The notes beneath the pieces are model-generated. The model was not told the DNA's origin, did no database searches, and worked only from the letters and a program-made list of their open reading frames with translations. The position numbers were made by a program, and so were the translations under genes. A DNA stretch of 64,000 nt from positions 629,501-693,500 of the forward strand of contig NC_016935.1 of assembly GCF_000250655.1 (NCBI RefSeq), written 5' to 3'. The first letter of the stretch is position 1, and every line of letters begins with the position of its first letter. Source of the DNA: Paenibacillus mucilaginosus 3016 (GTDB lineage Bacteria; Bacillota; Bacilli; Paenibacillales; NBRC-103111). Of this stretch, positions 1-10,523 are shown one piece after another.

Positions 1-282
1 ACGGGCCTCGCTGCCCGCGATGTGACGCCCGAAGCCACGCTTGGCGTCATTGACCGCCAGGCTCCGGGCTTCGCCGAAGCGATGCGTATGGCGTCGATGC
101 AGAAGACGCCGCGCGCCATGCTCTCCCGGGCCGTATCCGGCATCCGCGGACGGACGCTGATTCTCAATCTTCCGGGTGCGCCGAAGGGCGTGATGGAGAA
201 CCTGTCGGCGGTGATGGGCCAGCTTCCTCACGCGCTCGGCATCCTCACCGGCAGGGAAGGGGATCACGGCGATGAAGCGTGA
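1..282 (+). CDS. MogA/MoaB-family molybdenum cofactor biosynthesis protein (3' part)
   Basis: The frame is open from base 1, so the start lies upstream of the window. The first visible residues, TGLAARDVTPEAT, are the conserved TGL..RD.TPEA segment of the MogA/MoaB fold, which binds molybdopterin and adenylylates it before molybdenum insertion. The tail holds the family's LPGAPKGVMENL segment, involved in binding the pterin phosphate. The TGA stop overlaps the next gene's ATG, so the two are translationally coupled. I cannot tell MogA from MoaB with the N terminus missing. Confidence 0.85.
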   Translation, partial: TGLAARDVTPEATLGVIDRQAPGFAEAMRMASMQKTPRAMLSRAVSGIRGRTLILNLPGAPKGVMENLSAVMGQLPHALGILTGREGDHGDEA

Positions 283-1276
283 GGATCTCCTTCAGGAGGT
301 GGCGGTGGAGCAGGCGGTCGGCCTGATGCTGGCGCATGACCTGACGCAGATCCTTCCGGGCCGGTTCAAGGGGAGGCTGTTCCGCAAAGGTCATGTGATC
401 CGCGAAGAGGATATCCCGGCCCTGCTGTCCATCGGCAAGGAGCACATCTATACGATGCGGCTGGTGGACGGCATCCTGCACGAGGACGAAGCCGCGCGCC
501 GGATGGCGGAAGCGGTCCGCAGTCCGCAGGTGGAGCTGACCGAGCCGCATGAAGGCAAGATCACGCTCAAATCGGCGATCCATGGCCTCGCGGTCATCGA
601 CAAGGCGCGGATCGATGCGATGAATGCGCTCGACGGGATCGTCATGTCGACGATCCGCTCGCATACCCCGGTGAAGCCGGGGCAGCCGCTCATCGGCACC
701 CGCGTCGTCCCGCTGATCATCGAAGAGGAGCGGGTCGCGGAGGTGGAGCGCATCGCCGCTTCTTCGGAGGAGCCGGTGCTCCAGGTGAAGCCGTTCCGTC
801 CGCTGCGGGCGGGGCTGATCACCACCGGCAGCGAAGTGTTCAAGGGCCGCATCCAGGACAAGTTCGGTCCGGTGGTGCGCGAGAAGCTGGAAGCCTTCGG
901 TTCCGAGATTATCGAGCAGCGGTTCGCTCCGGATGACAGCAGTGTGATCATCCGGGAGATTCAACGGTTCCTGCACGAGGACAAGGCGGAGCTTATTCTG
1001 CTGACGGGCGGCATGTCCGTCGATCCGGACGATCGCACCCCCGGGGCGATCAAGGCGGCCGGGACGGATATCGTCTCCTACGGCACACCGATGCTGCCGG
1101 GCTCCATGCTGCTGATGGGTTACATCGAAGGAGTCCCGATTATGGGGCTGCCCGGCTGCGTCATGCATGACCCGTTCACCTCCTTCGACGTGCTGCTCCC
1201 CCGCATCTGTGCGGGAGAAATCATTGAACGTCAAGATATTACAGAACTCGGGTACGGCGGGCTGCTCGGCTGTTAA
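272..1276 (+). CDS. Molybdopterin-binding (MoCF_biosynth domain) protein
   Basis: A 334-residue protein whose C-terminal half looks like the molybdopterin-binding domain of MoeA/CinA/Mog[11 protein letters not shown] near residue 185 and [18 protein letters not shown] near 243-260, then a GLPGCVMHD loop. The N-terminal half (about 1-165) resembles a MoeA-like or SAF-like beta domain. It is too short and too diverged to be a standard MoeA of about 400 residues. The start overlaps the stop of the upstream MogA/MoaB gene. Context and fold imply a role in molybdenum cofactor metabolism; the exact reaction is not visible. Confidence 0.8.
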   Translation: MKREDLLQEVAVEQAVGLMLAHDLTQILPGRFKGRLFRKGHVIREEDIPALLSIGKEHIYTMRLVDGILHEDEAARRMAEAVRSPQVELTEPHEGKITLKSAIHGLAVIDKARIDAMNALDGIVMSTIRSHTPVKPGQPLIGTRVVPLIIEEERVAEVERIAASSEEPVLQVKPFRPLRAGLITTGSEVFKGRIQDKFGPVVREKLEAFGSEIIEQRFAPDDSSVIIREIQRFLHEDKAELILLTGGMSVDPDDRTPGAIKAAGTDIVSYGTPMLPGSMLLMGYIEGVPIMGLPGCVMHDPFTSFDVLLPRICAGEIIERQDITELGYGGLLGC

Positions 1277-1337
1277 AGCCGGCGGTTCCGCGCCGTGCCC
1301 TGCAAGCATTCCCATACCAACACAAAGGAGCATGCTT

Positions 1338-1691
1338 ATGTTTGGGAATATAGGCATCACCGAATTTCTTCTTATCGCGGTCATCGCGCTGCTCTTGTTC
1401 GGACCGAAGAAGCTGCCGGAGCTCGGCAGGGCGCTGGGCAGGACCCTGCGCGAATTCAAGCAGGGGACCCGCGAGCTGATGAACGACGAGCCGGACGCCG
1501 CGCCGCCGCGCAAGGACGTAACGCCGCAGGAGCCGCCGGCAGCGGTGCCGGCCCAAGCACCGGTACAGGCGCCGGCGCAGACAACGGGAGATCCAGTGCA
1601 GGCTCCGGCAGCCGCACAGAACCAGCCGGCAGCGCCGAAGTCCGAGACGCCCGCGGAGAACCGGGCGGATCAGCGCCGGCTCCCGGATTGA
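1338..1691 (+). CDS. tatA: Sec-independent translocase subunit TatA
   Basis: TatA forms the pore that carries folded twin-arginine substrates across the membrane. Residues 1-20 are one membrane helix ([20 protein letters not shown]), followed by the invariant [14 protein letters not shown] hinge and amphipathic helix. A long Pro/Ala/Gln-rich cytoplasmic tail fills the rest of the 117 residues. The ATG at 1338 is chosen because AAAGGAG at 1324-1330 is 7 bases away; the ATG at 1332 is too close. tatC follows after about 50 bases. Molybdoenzymes are classic Tat substrates, which fits the genes upstream. Confidence 0.93.
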   Translation: MFGNIGITEFLLIAVIALLLFGPKKLPELGRALGRTLREFKQGTRELMNDEPDAAPPRKDVTPQEPPAAVPAQAPVQAPAQTTGDPVQAPAAAQNQPAAPKSETPAENRADQRRLPD

Positions 1692-1743
1692 GAGGCGTCC
1701 CGTACGCCGCACTATCATGAACTTCCTTGGCAGGTGAATCCGC

Positions 1744-2529
1744 ATGAATCATGAAGAAGAAGGAATGACGCTGGTCGAGCACCTGACCGAGCTGCGCAAG
1801 CGGATCGTCTGGGTTCTGCTTGTTCTGGTCCTCGGGATGGTCGTCGGATTGGTCTACGCCAAGCCGCTGATCCTTTACCTGCAGTCCATAGCACCGATCG
1901 CGAATGTGAACTGGCATACATTCTCCCCTTGGGAGCCCATTAAGCTTTATATGAACTTCTCCCTGGTCACGGGGCTGCTCATTGCTCTGCCCTTTGCCCT
2001 GTACCAGACCTGGGCCTTTCTGAAGCCGGGACTGCGCGAGGTGGAACAGAAGGCTTCGCTGCTGTACGTTCCTTTTGCCTTCTTCATGTTTCTGCTGGGG
2101 CTGGCATTCGGTTATTTTGTCGTATTCAAAATGGCCTTCCTGTTCACCTCCTCCATCTCCGCGAACCTTCAGCTGACCGAAACCTACGGCGCTGCGCAGT
2201 ACTTCTCGTTTATGTTCAATATCCTTCTTCCGATCGCGCTCGTGTTCGAGCTGCCGATTGTGGTGATGTTCCTGACCAAAATCCGGGTGCTCAACCCGCT
2301 GCTGCTGAAGAAGGTCCGGCGTTATGCTTATCTGGCCCTTGTGGTGATCGCGACCATGATCACACCGCCGGATGCAGTCTCGGCGATCGTCGTGGCCCTG
2401 CCGATGATTCTCCTGTACGAATTCAGCGTCTTCCTCTCGGCAACCATTTACCGCAAGCAGCTGCTGGATGATCAGGCGTGGGAAGCCGAGGCGGCCACCT
2501 TGGAAGGAAGCTCAAAGTCTGTCGATTGA
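1744..2529 (+). CDS. tatC: Twin-arginine translocase subunit TatC
   Basis: TatC is the membrane receptor that reads the RR signal and recruits TatA. The 261-residue protein opens with the family signature MTLVEHLTELRKRIVW and shows six hydrophobic segments plus the conserved FxxWxFLKPGLxxxE region (QTWAFLKPGLREVEQKA). Length and topology are standard. It forms an operon with tatA, and its stop codon lies inside the downstream terminator hairpin. Confidence 0.95.
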   Translation: MNHEEEGMTLVEHLTELRKRIVWVLLVLVLGMVVGLVYAKPLILYLQSIAPIANVNWHTFSPWEPIKLYMNFSLVTGLLIALPFALYQTWAFLKPGLREVEQKASLLYVPFAFFMFLLGLAFGYFVVFKMAFLFTSSISANLQLTETYGAAQYFSFMFNILLPIALVFELPIVVMFLTKIRVLNPLLLKKVRRYAYLALVVIATMITPPDAVSAIVVALPMILLYEFSVFLSATIYRKQLLDDQAWEAEAATLEGSSKSVD

Positions 2530-2546
2530 CAGGCTTTTTTCTTTTT
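2514..2546 (+). terminator. Rho-independent terminator of the tat operon
   Basis: Arms AAAGTCTGTC (2514-2523) and GACAGGCTTT (2528-2537) pair with one G-T wobble around a GATT loop, followed by a T-rich tail. The tatC stop codon TGA (2527-2529) lies in the loop and second arm, so termination and the end of translation overlap. Confidence 0.75.
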
Positions 2547-2669
2547 GGGGCGGGGGAGTAGGACGGTGGGGCAGGAGCCCCGTTCCAGCCCGCTGCCACA
2601 GGAAGGCTTCCGTATATTTCCGCTTTCCTTGGATACAATGGGGGAGGTGTGAAAAAGTTGTAAAAGCAC

Positions 2670-2698
2670 TTGCAAATTCACAGCGAAGTCGGTATCAT
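2670..2698 (+). promoter_or_regulatory. SigA-type promoter of groES-groEL
   Basis: TTGCAA at 2670-2675 and TATCAT at 2693-2698 are separated by 17 bases. Transcription would start a few bases before or within the CIRCE dyad, as in other groE promoters. Confidence 0.8.
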
Positions 2699-2709
2699 AA
2701 AGAGTGTTG

Positions 2710-2736
2710 TTAGCACTAGACACATTCGAGTGCTAA
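2710..2736 (+). promoter_or_regulatory. CIRCE operator (HrcA-binding)
   Basis: The dyad is TTAGCACTA, nine bases, then GAGTGCTAA. It matches the CIRCE consensus TTAGCACTC-N9-GAGTGCTAA with one change in the last base of the left arm. It lies just downstream of the -10, so HrcA repression of groES-groEL is expected. Confidence 0.93.
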
Positions 2737-2788
2737 TAACAAGATTCGACTCGACTCTGTACCTAATTTTAAAGGAGGCTATTTTCTC

Positions 2789-3070
2789 ATGATCAAACCG
2801 TTGGGTGATCGCGTAGTTATTGAAGCCATTGCAAAAGAGGAAACGACCGCAAGCGGCATCGTTCTGCCGGACACAGCGAAAGAGAAGCCGCAAGAAGGCA
2901 AAGTCGTCGCTGTAGGCAGCGGTACCCTGAAAGACGGCGAGCGTATTCCGCTGGAGCTGAAAGAAGGCGACCGCGTGATCTTCTCCAAATATGCCGGTAC
3001 GGAAGTGAAATTCGACGGCCGTGAGCTGTTGATTATGCGCGAAAGCGACATCCTGGCGATTCTGGCCTAG
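2789..3070 (+). CDS. groES: Co-chaperonin GroES
   Basis: A 93-residue co-chaperonin that caps the GroEL ring. It opens with [18 protein letters not shown], carries the mobile loop around [15 protein letters not shown] (residues about 17-31), and has the conserved later segments VVAVGSG and [16 protein letters not shown] perfect AAAGGAGG at 2771-2778 precedes the ATG. CIRCE and a SigA promoter lie upstream; groEL follows after 120 bases. Confidence 0.97.
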   Translation: MIKPLGDRVVIEAIAKEETTASGIVLPDTAKEKPQEGKVVAVGSGTLKDGERIPLELKEGDRVIFSKYAGTEVKFDGRELLIMRESDILAILA

Positions 3071-3124
3071 GAACGCAGCCGCTATATACTTAAGTTTTAG
3101 ACCGTTTTTCCTTACTTACACTAA

Positions 3125-4827
<1,703 letters not shown>

Positions 4828-4844
4828 TCCGATCCTGTCCGTGG

Positions 4845-4884
4845 AAGACGGCAGCATCCTCAGGGGTGCTGCCGTCTTTTTTTT
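4845..4884 (+). terminator. Rho-independent terminator of groES-groEL
   Basis: AAGACGGCAGCATCC pairs with GGGGTGCTGCCGTCTT around a short loop, followed by eight T residues. Confidence 0.92.
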
Positions 4885-5202
4885 GTTTAAGCGAATGGTT
4901 GTCCAAAAGGATGTTAGGATGCTCCTGCCAAAGAGACGCTGCAAGCCGGTGGTCTAACCGTCTGTGTGATGATTCGGCCCTTCAGGTGTGACACCCCATT
5001 CATAAGCGGTCCCAGCCCTCCACCTCCACGTATCCGAACGGGAATGCGAATCTTCTAGTGTCCGGAAAAACTTTGAACTGCAGTTGGAATTTGCGCTGCG
5101 TGACCGTATGGACGCGTTGGCCATCCATGCCGTCCAGGTATTTATGATATACTTGGAGGGCACAAAAGTAGAATAGAACTTTCAGAAGTATGGAGGCATG
5201 AC
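4885..5202 (+). other. Intergenic region, no supported gene
   Basis: A 318-base gap between the groEL terminator and the SWIM gene. It contains no convincing gene. A TATGATATAC stretch near 5147 could be part of a promoter for the downstream operon, but I see no clear -35 partner. GGAGG at 5192-5196 is the ribosome site of the next gene. Confidence 0.5.
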
Positions 5203-6882
5203 ATGCTTCACTTGACGTTGAACGGGCTGGCCGCAGCGGTCTACCGTTATTTTTCATACCCTGTGTTGGAGCAGGGCTGGCAGGTGTATTCCGAAGGGCG
5301 GATTATCGAATATACCGCGGAGGGTGCGCTGGTTCAGGCTTATGTGGAGGATGATTCCCCTGATTGGGAACACCCTAATCGGGTAGAGCTCAACTTGGAA
5401 GATCTTAGATACAGCACGTGCGACTGTCATTCGGATGGCTACTGTGAGCATATGGCTGCCGTTGTGTTCGAATGGTGCGACCGGGCCGATTACGATCCTT
5501 CGAAGCTCCTGAAGTCCGGGACCTCGGCATTGGGGGGCGCAGGCGGCGGTACGCCTGTGCGCGAGTCCTCTTCTGGAGGAGAGGACAGCAGCTGGGCCTC
5601 CATTCTGGATTCGCTCACTACAGCAAGAAGCCTGCTGCCCAGGGAGGAACCGTCTACAGATCCGGAAGCCCCTGTACAGGGGAGCGGGCCGGCGAGCTGG
5701 TACAAGTATTTTCGCAGCCGGGTTCATCCGAACCGGTTCAGCTCTCTTGCCTCGGCTTCGGCACTCTACGACAAGGTGCTGGGTGAACTGCTTCCCATCG
5801 CCGCCGGGTGGGAAAAGACCGCCGCCCAGCTGTATGAGCTGCATGTAATTTTATTTGTGATGAAGCTGACGGAGGAGATTCAGGGGAGTCATTTTCGGCA
5901 GCAGTATGATTTTTCTTATTATCAGCGGATGGAGGTCTACCGGGATCTTGCTTCCCGCTGCTGGGATCATCTTACAGGACTGCTTAAGGAGATTCACAGG
6001 ACAGAAGCCCGTGAGCGCTATGATTCGCTGCTTCAGGAGACGGAAGAGGTGCTGCATTCGCATGCCCAGCCGGCCTCCGGCACGGTAGTGCCCTGGATGC
6101 AGACGTACACGGCTCTGTGGTGGGACCTGCTCTGGAGCGAAGCGGGGGCTGCAAGGGAAAAAGCACGGCTGCAGAAGGTATCCGAAGAGGAGGAGCTTCC
6201 GGCTTCCCGTGCCGAATGGCTGATGCATGCGCAGCTTCTGTTCGCCATGCGTGGTGGTACGGATGAGGAGGCCATGGAGCTTGCCGGCCGGATGGGCCAT
6301 GCGGCGCCGGCGAAGGTGCTGCCGTACCTGGAGGTTATGGCTCGTACCCGGGCATGGGAACGCCTGAGAGCATGGCTGCAGTGGCTGGTTCCCTGGATGA
6401 CACGCGTTCCGGGCGGGCAGCTTGGCAGCTACTTTGACCTGTGGGAACAGGTGAGAGGGGCGCGGGGCTTGGACCAGGAGTGGAGGGATGCCGTCTTTGC
6501 TCTGCTTCCCCGAAGCCTGGATTACTACACGGAAGAACTCATGAGCACCGGCAGATATCGGGAATGGGTGGATATCCATCTCGTTCTCGGCTATACGCCG
6601 ATGGACTTTCGGGCCAGCGAGCTCAAACCGATTGAGAGCGAGCATCGGGAGCTGCTGCTCCCCTGGTATCATCACAGCGTGGAACTGTTCATCGCGGAGA
6701 AGAACCGGGACGCGTATAAGCGTGCGGTACGGCTGCTGAAGAAGCTGCAGAGCCATTACAAGAAGCTGAAGCGTACGGAGGTCTGGGACCGGTACCTGGC
6801 CTATCTGACGACCCGTTATTCGCGTCTGCGGGCGCTGCAGCAGGAAATGGAGAAGCTGCGAAAAGGAGGGGATGCTTCGTGA
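5203..6882 (+). CDS. SWIM zinc-finger domain protein
   Basis: A 559-residue protein with a SWIM motif near its N terminus: C73-x-C75-x5-C81-x-H83 (CDCHSDGYCEH), the CxC...CxH signature of this nucleic-acid or protein-binding zinc finger. The rest is helical with no domain I recognise. GGAGG lies 6 bases before the ATG. The last four bases overlap the GTG of the SNF2 helicase, so the two are coupled; SWIM proteins beside SNF2 ATPases are a recurrent bacterial pairing. It probably acts with the helicase on DNA or RNA, but the substrate is unknown. Confidence 0.87.
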   Translation: MLHLTLNGLAAAVYRYFSYPVLEQGWQVYSEGRIIEYTAEGALVQAYVEDDSPDWEHPNRVELNLEDLRYSTCDCHSDGYCEHMAAVVFEWCDRADYDPSKLLKSGTSALGGAGGGTPVRESSSGGEDSSWASILDSLTTARSLLPREEPSTDPEAPVQGSGPASWYKYFRSRVHPNRFSSLASASALYDKVLGELLPIAAGWEKTAAQLYELHVILFVMKLTEEIQGSHFRQQYDFSYYQRMEVYRDLASRCWDHLTGLLKEIHRTEARERYDSLLQETEEVLHSHAQPASGTVVPWMQTYTALWWDLLWSEAGAAREKARLQKVSEEEELPASRAEWLMHAQLLFAMRGGTDEEAMELAGRMGHAAPAKVLPYLEVMARTRAWERLRAWLQWLVPWMTRVPGGQLGSYFDLWEQVRGARGLDQEWRDAVFALLPRSLDYYTEELMSTGRYREWVDIHLVLGYTPMDFRASELKPIESEHRELLLPWYHHSVELFIAEKNRDAYKRAVRLLKKLQSHYKKLKRTEVWDRYLAYLTTRYSRLRALQQEMEKLRKGGDAS

Positions 6883-9842
6883 CGCTGCTGAAGACATTAG
6901 CAGAAGTCCACGGAGCCTGTGAGGCCGACGGCAGCTGGGAGCTGTGGGCCGTCAGCGAGCGGGGCCAAGCGTTCTCGGCTGCTGAGCTTCGTCTGCGGTT
7001 GTTCGCCTGGCATGGACGCAGCTTGTATGGTGCGCTGCTCGAGCCGGGCAGCCAGCCGGACAGCGTTCGCCTGAGCGCCTATGCGGCGCTGGAGTACCTG
7101 GCTGCGCCGGGTACGGCCATGCATCTGCCGCTGCGCTGGTCGGCACAGCTGGAAGCCGCCAGGCAGCTTGCTGCCCTCGGCATGGAGGCGCTGCGCAGCG
7201 GCTGGTACCGTCCTGACGCCGAGGCGTGGCAAGCGGGACGCCTTGGATGGCAGCTTGTCGTGCCGGAGGCCCGTGCGGCTGAGGCCGCAGCGCTGCTCGT
7301 GGCAGCTGCAGGGCACGGCATCGACGGCCGCGCCTGGTTCAGCCGGGCACTCGGCGAGCTGCTGCAGAGCGACCCGGCCGTGCAGGCGGCCTGGGACGAG
7401 CTGCAGCGGGAGCAGCCGCTGCTGCAGGCGGCGGCCCTGGACTTGGCCGTGGGCGATGAGGCCCTGGCCGAGGCTTCGCTGCGGCTGGACGAAGAGGCCT
7501 GGCTGGCCGCTGCCGGCTGGCGTCCCGACGAGGTGCCGTTCCGCACCTGCTTCCAGCTTATCGAGCCGGAAGACGACGAAGAGGAGTGGACGCTCCGGCT
7601 GCTGCTGCAGGATAAGGACGACCCGGCCCGGCTTGTGGAGATCAGCCTGGCGGCCGATGGGCTGCTGCTGGCTCCTGACGGCCTCCCCGATGCATGGGCC
7701 GAGCATGCGGCCCGGCGGGTGCCGCAGGACGTGGAGCGCAGCCTCCGCGCGGCTCCGGAGCTGGAGCGTGCAGACGGCAGCGGCTTGGTGAGAAGCCGGC
7801 TGGGTGAGGCCGCAGCCTGGCTCTTCCTGCATGAAGGCAGCCTGAAGCTGCTGCAGGCCGGCTACTCGGTGTTCCTGCCGGCCTGGTGGGAAGAGCTGCA
7901 GAGGCTGACGCCACGCCTGAAGGCGAAGCTGAAGTCGTCGGCCGGTTCCGGCGGAGGCTCCCTGCTGGGCCGGGATCAGCTGATCCAGTTCGACTGGAAG
8001 GTCGCCATCGGCGATATGGACTTCTCCGAAGAGGAATTTGCCCGCATGGCGGCGGAGAAGAAGCGCCTGCTGAAGGTCAGGGGGCGCTGGATTCAACTGG
8101 ACCCTGCCATGCTGAGGCAAATGCAGGAGGCCATGAGAGGGCCGGAACGGCGCGGAGGCCTGTCGCTGCGCGAAGTGCTGGAGCTGCATTTGCTGGCCGG
8201 AGAACAGGCGGAGGGTAACGCGTCGGAGGAAGGCGCAGCCGGAGAGGGGGCAGATGCTCCCGCGCTGCAGATGGAGGTGGAGCTGAACGCCCATATGGCG
8301 CAGCTGCTTCAGCATCTGCAGCACACGAAGCAGATCCCGATCGTAGAGCCGCCGGCGGGGCTGCGGGCAGAGATGCGCTCCTATCAGAAGGAGGGTATGT
8401 CCTGGCTCCTGTTCATGCGGCGGTTTGGACTCGGTTCCTGCCTTGCGGATGACATGGGGCTTGGGAAGACGCTGCAGTTCATAGCTTACCTGCTCGCTTC
8501 CCGGGAGCAGGCGGCGGGGGAAGGCAGGCGGCTGGCCCCGGCCATGCTGATCTGCCCTACCTCGGTGCTCGGCAATTGGCAGAAGGAGCTGGAGCGGTTT
8601 GCTCCGTCGCTGAAGGTGCGTCTGCATTATGGTCCCCAACGGCTTCAAGGGGAGGCTTTTGCAGAGGCCGTGGGCCGGGTGGATCTTGTGCTGACCTCCT
8701 ATACCCTCGCTCAGATGGACGAGGAGACGCTCTCCGGCGTGCATTGGGATGTAATAGGGCTAGATGAGGCCCAGAACATCAAGAACGCGTATACGAAGCA
8801 GTCGACGGCCGTCCGGCGTCTCGAGGCAGGGCATAAGATTGCGCTCACCGGTACGCCGGTCGAGAACCGGCTGACGGAGCTTTGGACCATTTTCGACTTC
8901 ATCAATCCGGGGTACCTGGGCAGCCTCACTGAATTCAACCATAAGTACGTGGGGCCGATCGAAAAGACAAGAGATGAAGTGCTGCTCGGCCGTGTGCAGA
9001 AGCTGATCCGTCCTTTCCTGCTGCGCCGGGTGAAGAAGGACCCTGCGATTCAGCTGGATCTGCCGGAGAAGTATGAGACGAAGGCCTACGTATCGCTGAC
9101 GGTTGAGCAGGCTACGCTGTACGAGAATGTCGTTCAGGATCTCATGAATCGGATCGATACCTTGAGCGGTATGGAGAAAAAAGGCCTCATCCTGGCCACC
9201 CTCACCAAGCTGAAGCAGATTTGCGACCATCCGGCACTTTTTCTCAAAGACACTGGTGGAGCAGCGATGGAGTCGGAGCTGGAACGCTCCTCGAAGCTGT
9301 CCCGGCTGCTGGAACTGGTACAGGAGCTTCGCGCCGAGGGGGAGAGCTGCCTGATTTTTACGCAGTTCGTCGATATGGGCAATCTGCTCCAAAACACGCT
9401 GGAAGAGCAGCTTGGCGAGCGGGTGCTGTTCCTGCACGGCGGGGTGCCTAAAGCGCAGCGGGATACCATGATTGAAGGCTTCCAGCGTCCGGATTCAGCG
9501 GATGGGGAGCGCAGCAGCGTCTTTATCCTCTCCTTGAAGGCCGGAGGAACAGGGCTGAATCTTACGGCGGCCAATCATGTGTTCCACTTTGACCGGTGGT
9601 GGAATCCCGCTGTCGAGAACCAAGCGACCGACCGGGCGTTCCGCATCGGACAAACCCGCAACGTGCAGGTGCACAAGTTCATTGCCCTCGGTACGCTGGA
9701 GGAGCGGATCGATGAGATGATCGAACGCAAGCTCGGACTGAGCCAGCAGATCGTAGGCACCGGGGAGAACTGGGTGACGGAGATGTCGACGCACGAGCTC
9801 AGGGAGCTGTTCGCTCTTCGGCGTGAGTGGGTCGGCAAGTGA
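6879..9842 (+). CDS. SNF2-family DEAD/DEAH-box helicase (HepA/RapA-like ATPase)
   Basis: A 987-residue Swi2/Snf2 ATPase. Motif I is LADDMGLGKT near residues 522-532, motif II is LDEAQ near 628-632, and helicase C motifs include LSLKAGGTGLNLTAANHV and FDRWWNPAVENQATDRAFRIGQ near 903-925. The first 500 residues form the bacterial SNF2-associated region, rich in Leu, Ala and Glu. It starts with GTG (AAAGGAGG at 6862-6869) overlapping the SWIM gene. Family members translocate along DNA and remodel protein-DNA or RNA polymerase complexes; the target here is not known. Confidence 0.93.
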   Translation: MTLLKTLAEVHGACEADGSWELWAVSERGQAFSAAELRLRLFAWHGRSLYGALLEPGSQPDSVRLSAYAALEYLAAPGTAMHLPLRWSAQLEAARQLAALGMEALRSGWYRPDAEAWQAGRLGWQLVVPEARAAEAAALLVAAAGHGIDGRAWFSRALGELLQSDPAVQAAWDELQREQPLLQAAALDLAVGDEALAEASLRLDEEAWLAAAGWRPDEVPFRTCFQLIEPEDDEEEWTLRLLLQDKDDPARLVEISLAADGLLLAPDGLPDAWAEHAARRVPQDVERSLRAAPELERADGSGLVRSRLGEAAAWLFLHEGSLKLLQAGYSVFLPAWWEELQRLTPRLKAKLKSSAGSGGGSLLGRDQLIQFDWKVAIGDMDFSEEEFARMAAEKKRLLKVRGRWIQLDPAMLRQMQEAMRGPERRGGLSLREVLELHLLAGEQAEGNASEEGAAGEGADAPALQMEVELNAHMAQLLQHLQHTKQIPIVEPPAGLRAEMRSYQKEGMSWLLFMRRFGLGSCLADDMGLGKTLQFIAYLLASREQAAGEGRRLAPAMLICPTSVLGNWQKELERFAPSLKVRLHYGPQRLQGEAFAEAVGRVDLVLTSYTLAQMDEETLSGVHWDVIGLDEAQNIKNAYTKQSTAVRRLEAGHKIALTGTPVENRLTELWTIFDFINPGYLGSLTEFNHKYVGPIEKTRDEVLLGRVQKLIRPFLLRRVKKDPAIQLDLPEKYETKAYVSLTVEQATLYENVVQDLMNRIDTLSGMEKKGLILATLTKLKQICDHPALFLKDTGGAAMESELERSSKLSRLLELVQELRAEGESCLIFTQFVDMGNLLQNTLEEQLGERVLFLHGGVPKAQRDTMIEGFQRPDSADGERSSVFILSLKAGGTGLNLTAANHVFHFDRWWNPAVENQATDRAFRIGQTRNVQVHKFIALGTLEERIDEMIERKLGLSQQIVGTGENWVTEMSTHELRELFALRREWVGK

Positions 9843-9856
9843 GAGGAGGATAGGCG

Positions 9857-10102
9857 ATGAGTGAAGATTCGCATAGGCTTGAAGATGAACGATCGACAGC
9901 AGGTTCTTCGAATGAGGGGGCTTCAGGTGCTTCGGAAGAAGCTGTGAGCACTTTGAAGCCCAAGCGTGGAAGGAAAAGCAAGACGCCTCCTCCGTCCGAC
10001 CCGCTGGAAGGCTTAGACGTGGAAGGATCGCCTCATTTGCAGGGCATGTCCCCAGCTTGGCAGCGGCTGTATGAGGCGATTGGGAAAGCGGCGAAGTCTT
10101 AA
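9857..10102 (+). CDS. Small hypothetical protein, third gene of the SWIM-SNF2 operon
   Basis: An 81-residue protein starting 14 bases after the helicase stop, with GAGAGGAGG in between. The N-terminal half is acidic and Ser-rich, and likely disordered. The middle is a basic KPKRGRKSKTPPP stretch that resembles an AT-hook-like or nucleic-acid-binding tail. The C terminus (HLQGMSPAWQRLYEAIGKA) looks like a short helix. I do not recognise a family. Position and basic patch suggest an accessory factor for the helicase. Confidence 0.65.
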   Translation: MSEDSHRLEDERSTAGSSNEGASGASEEAVSTLKPKRGRKSKTPPPSDPLEGLDVEGSPHLQGMSPAWQRLYEAIGKAAKS

Positions 10103-10457
10103 CAAGAAGGCTTGGTACGGCACAGCGGATGCTGCAAGCGTGCGGGTTATGCAGCTTGGTGCTGGGCGTGAGCGTGTTATTTAGGGTTTGGTCTAAGGTG
10201 GGGTCCATGCGACAGCCAGTGATTCCAAGTGGAACTTCTTGGCTGGCCTCCTGCTTCTGCCTATCGCCCGAGCCTGATTGTATTTGTATACGTCAGCTGC
10301 CATCCAAACGGGCATGGTGATTTATGCGGTCTTAGTATCGTGCTTGCTTCCAAGCTTGTGGGAAGGGAAAAGACCTGCAATTAGGCTTGAGGCTGAAGCA
10401 GACTTGCCTAGTACAGCGAGAAGTGGATACTGCGCTTCCTGCCCGTTCCTTAAGCAT
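10103..10457. other. Intergenic region, no supported gene
   Basis: About 355 bases after the helicase operon. Short open frames occur but lack ribosome sites and recognisable protein sequence. I see no repeat or RNA element before the hairpin at 10458. Confidence 0.5.
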
Positions 10458-10509
10458 AACAAAGGGGCTATCCCAAAGTAGATTGCTCTACTGGGATAGC
10501 CCCTTTGTT
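10458..10509 (-). terminator. Long convergent terminator hairpin
   Basis: Arms AACAAAGGGGCTATCCCA (10458-10475) and its perfect complement (10492-10509), with an inner AGTAGA/TCTACT stem. It lies just past the end of the minus-strand SLH gene and after the plus-strand helicase operon, so it probably stops both. T runs are short on both sides. Confidence 0.7.
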
Positions 10510-10523
10510 ATTTGGCTTGAATC

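Noticed and set aside
245..1513. Long minus-strand frame opposite the molybdopterin-binding gene and tatA
   Set aside because: Low-complexity His/Arg-rich translation, opposite well-supported genes; a GC-driven shadow.
5000..5257. Minus-strand frame with protein-like text (HKYLDGMDGQ, RKFQLQFKVFP, FAFPFGYVEVEG)
   Set aside because: It overlaps the SWIM gene start, lacks a ribosome site and matches no family I know. It could be a gene remnant, but support is too thin.
10129..10481. Short plus-strand frames after the helicase operon
   Set aside because: No ribosome site, Cys-rich random-looking translation, and one runs into the terminator hairpin.
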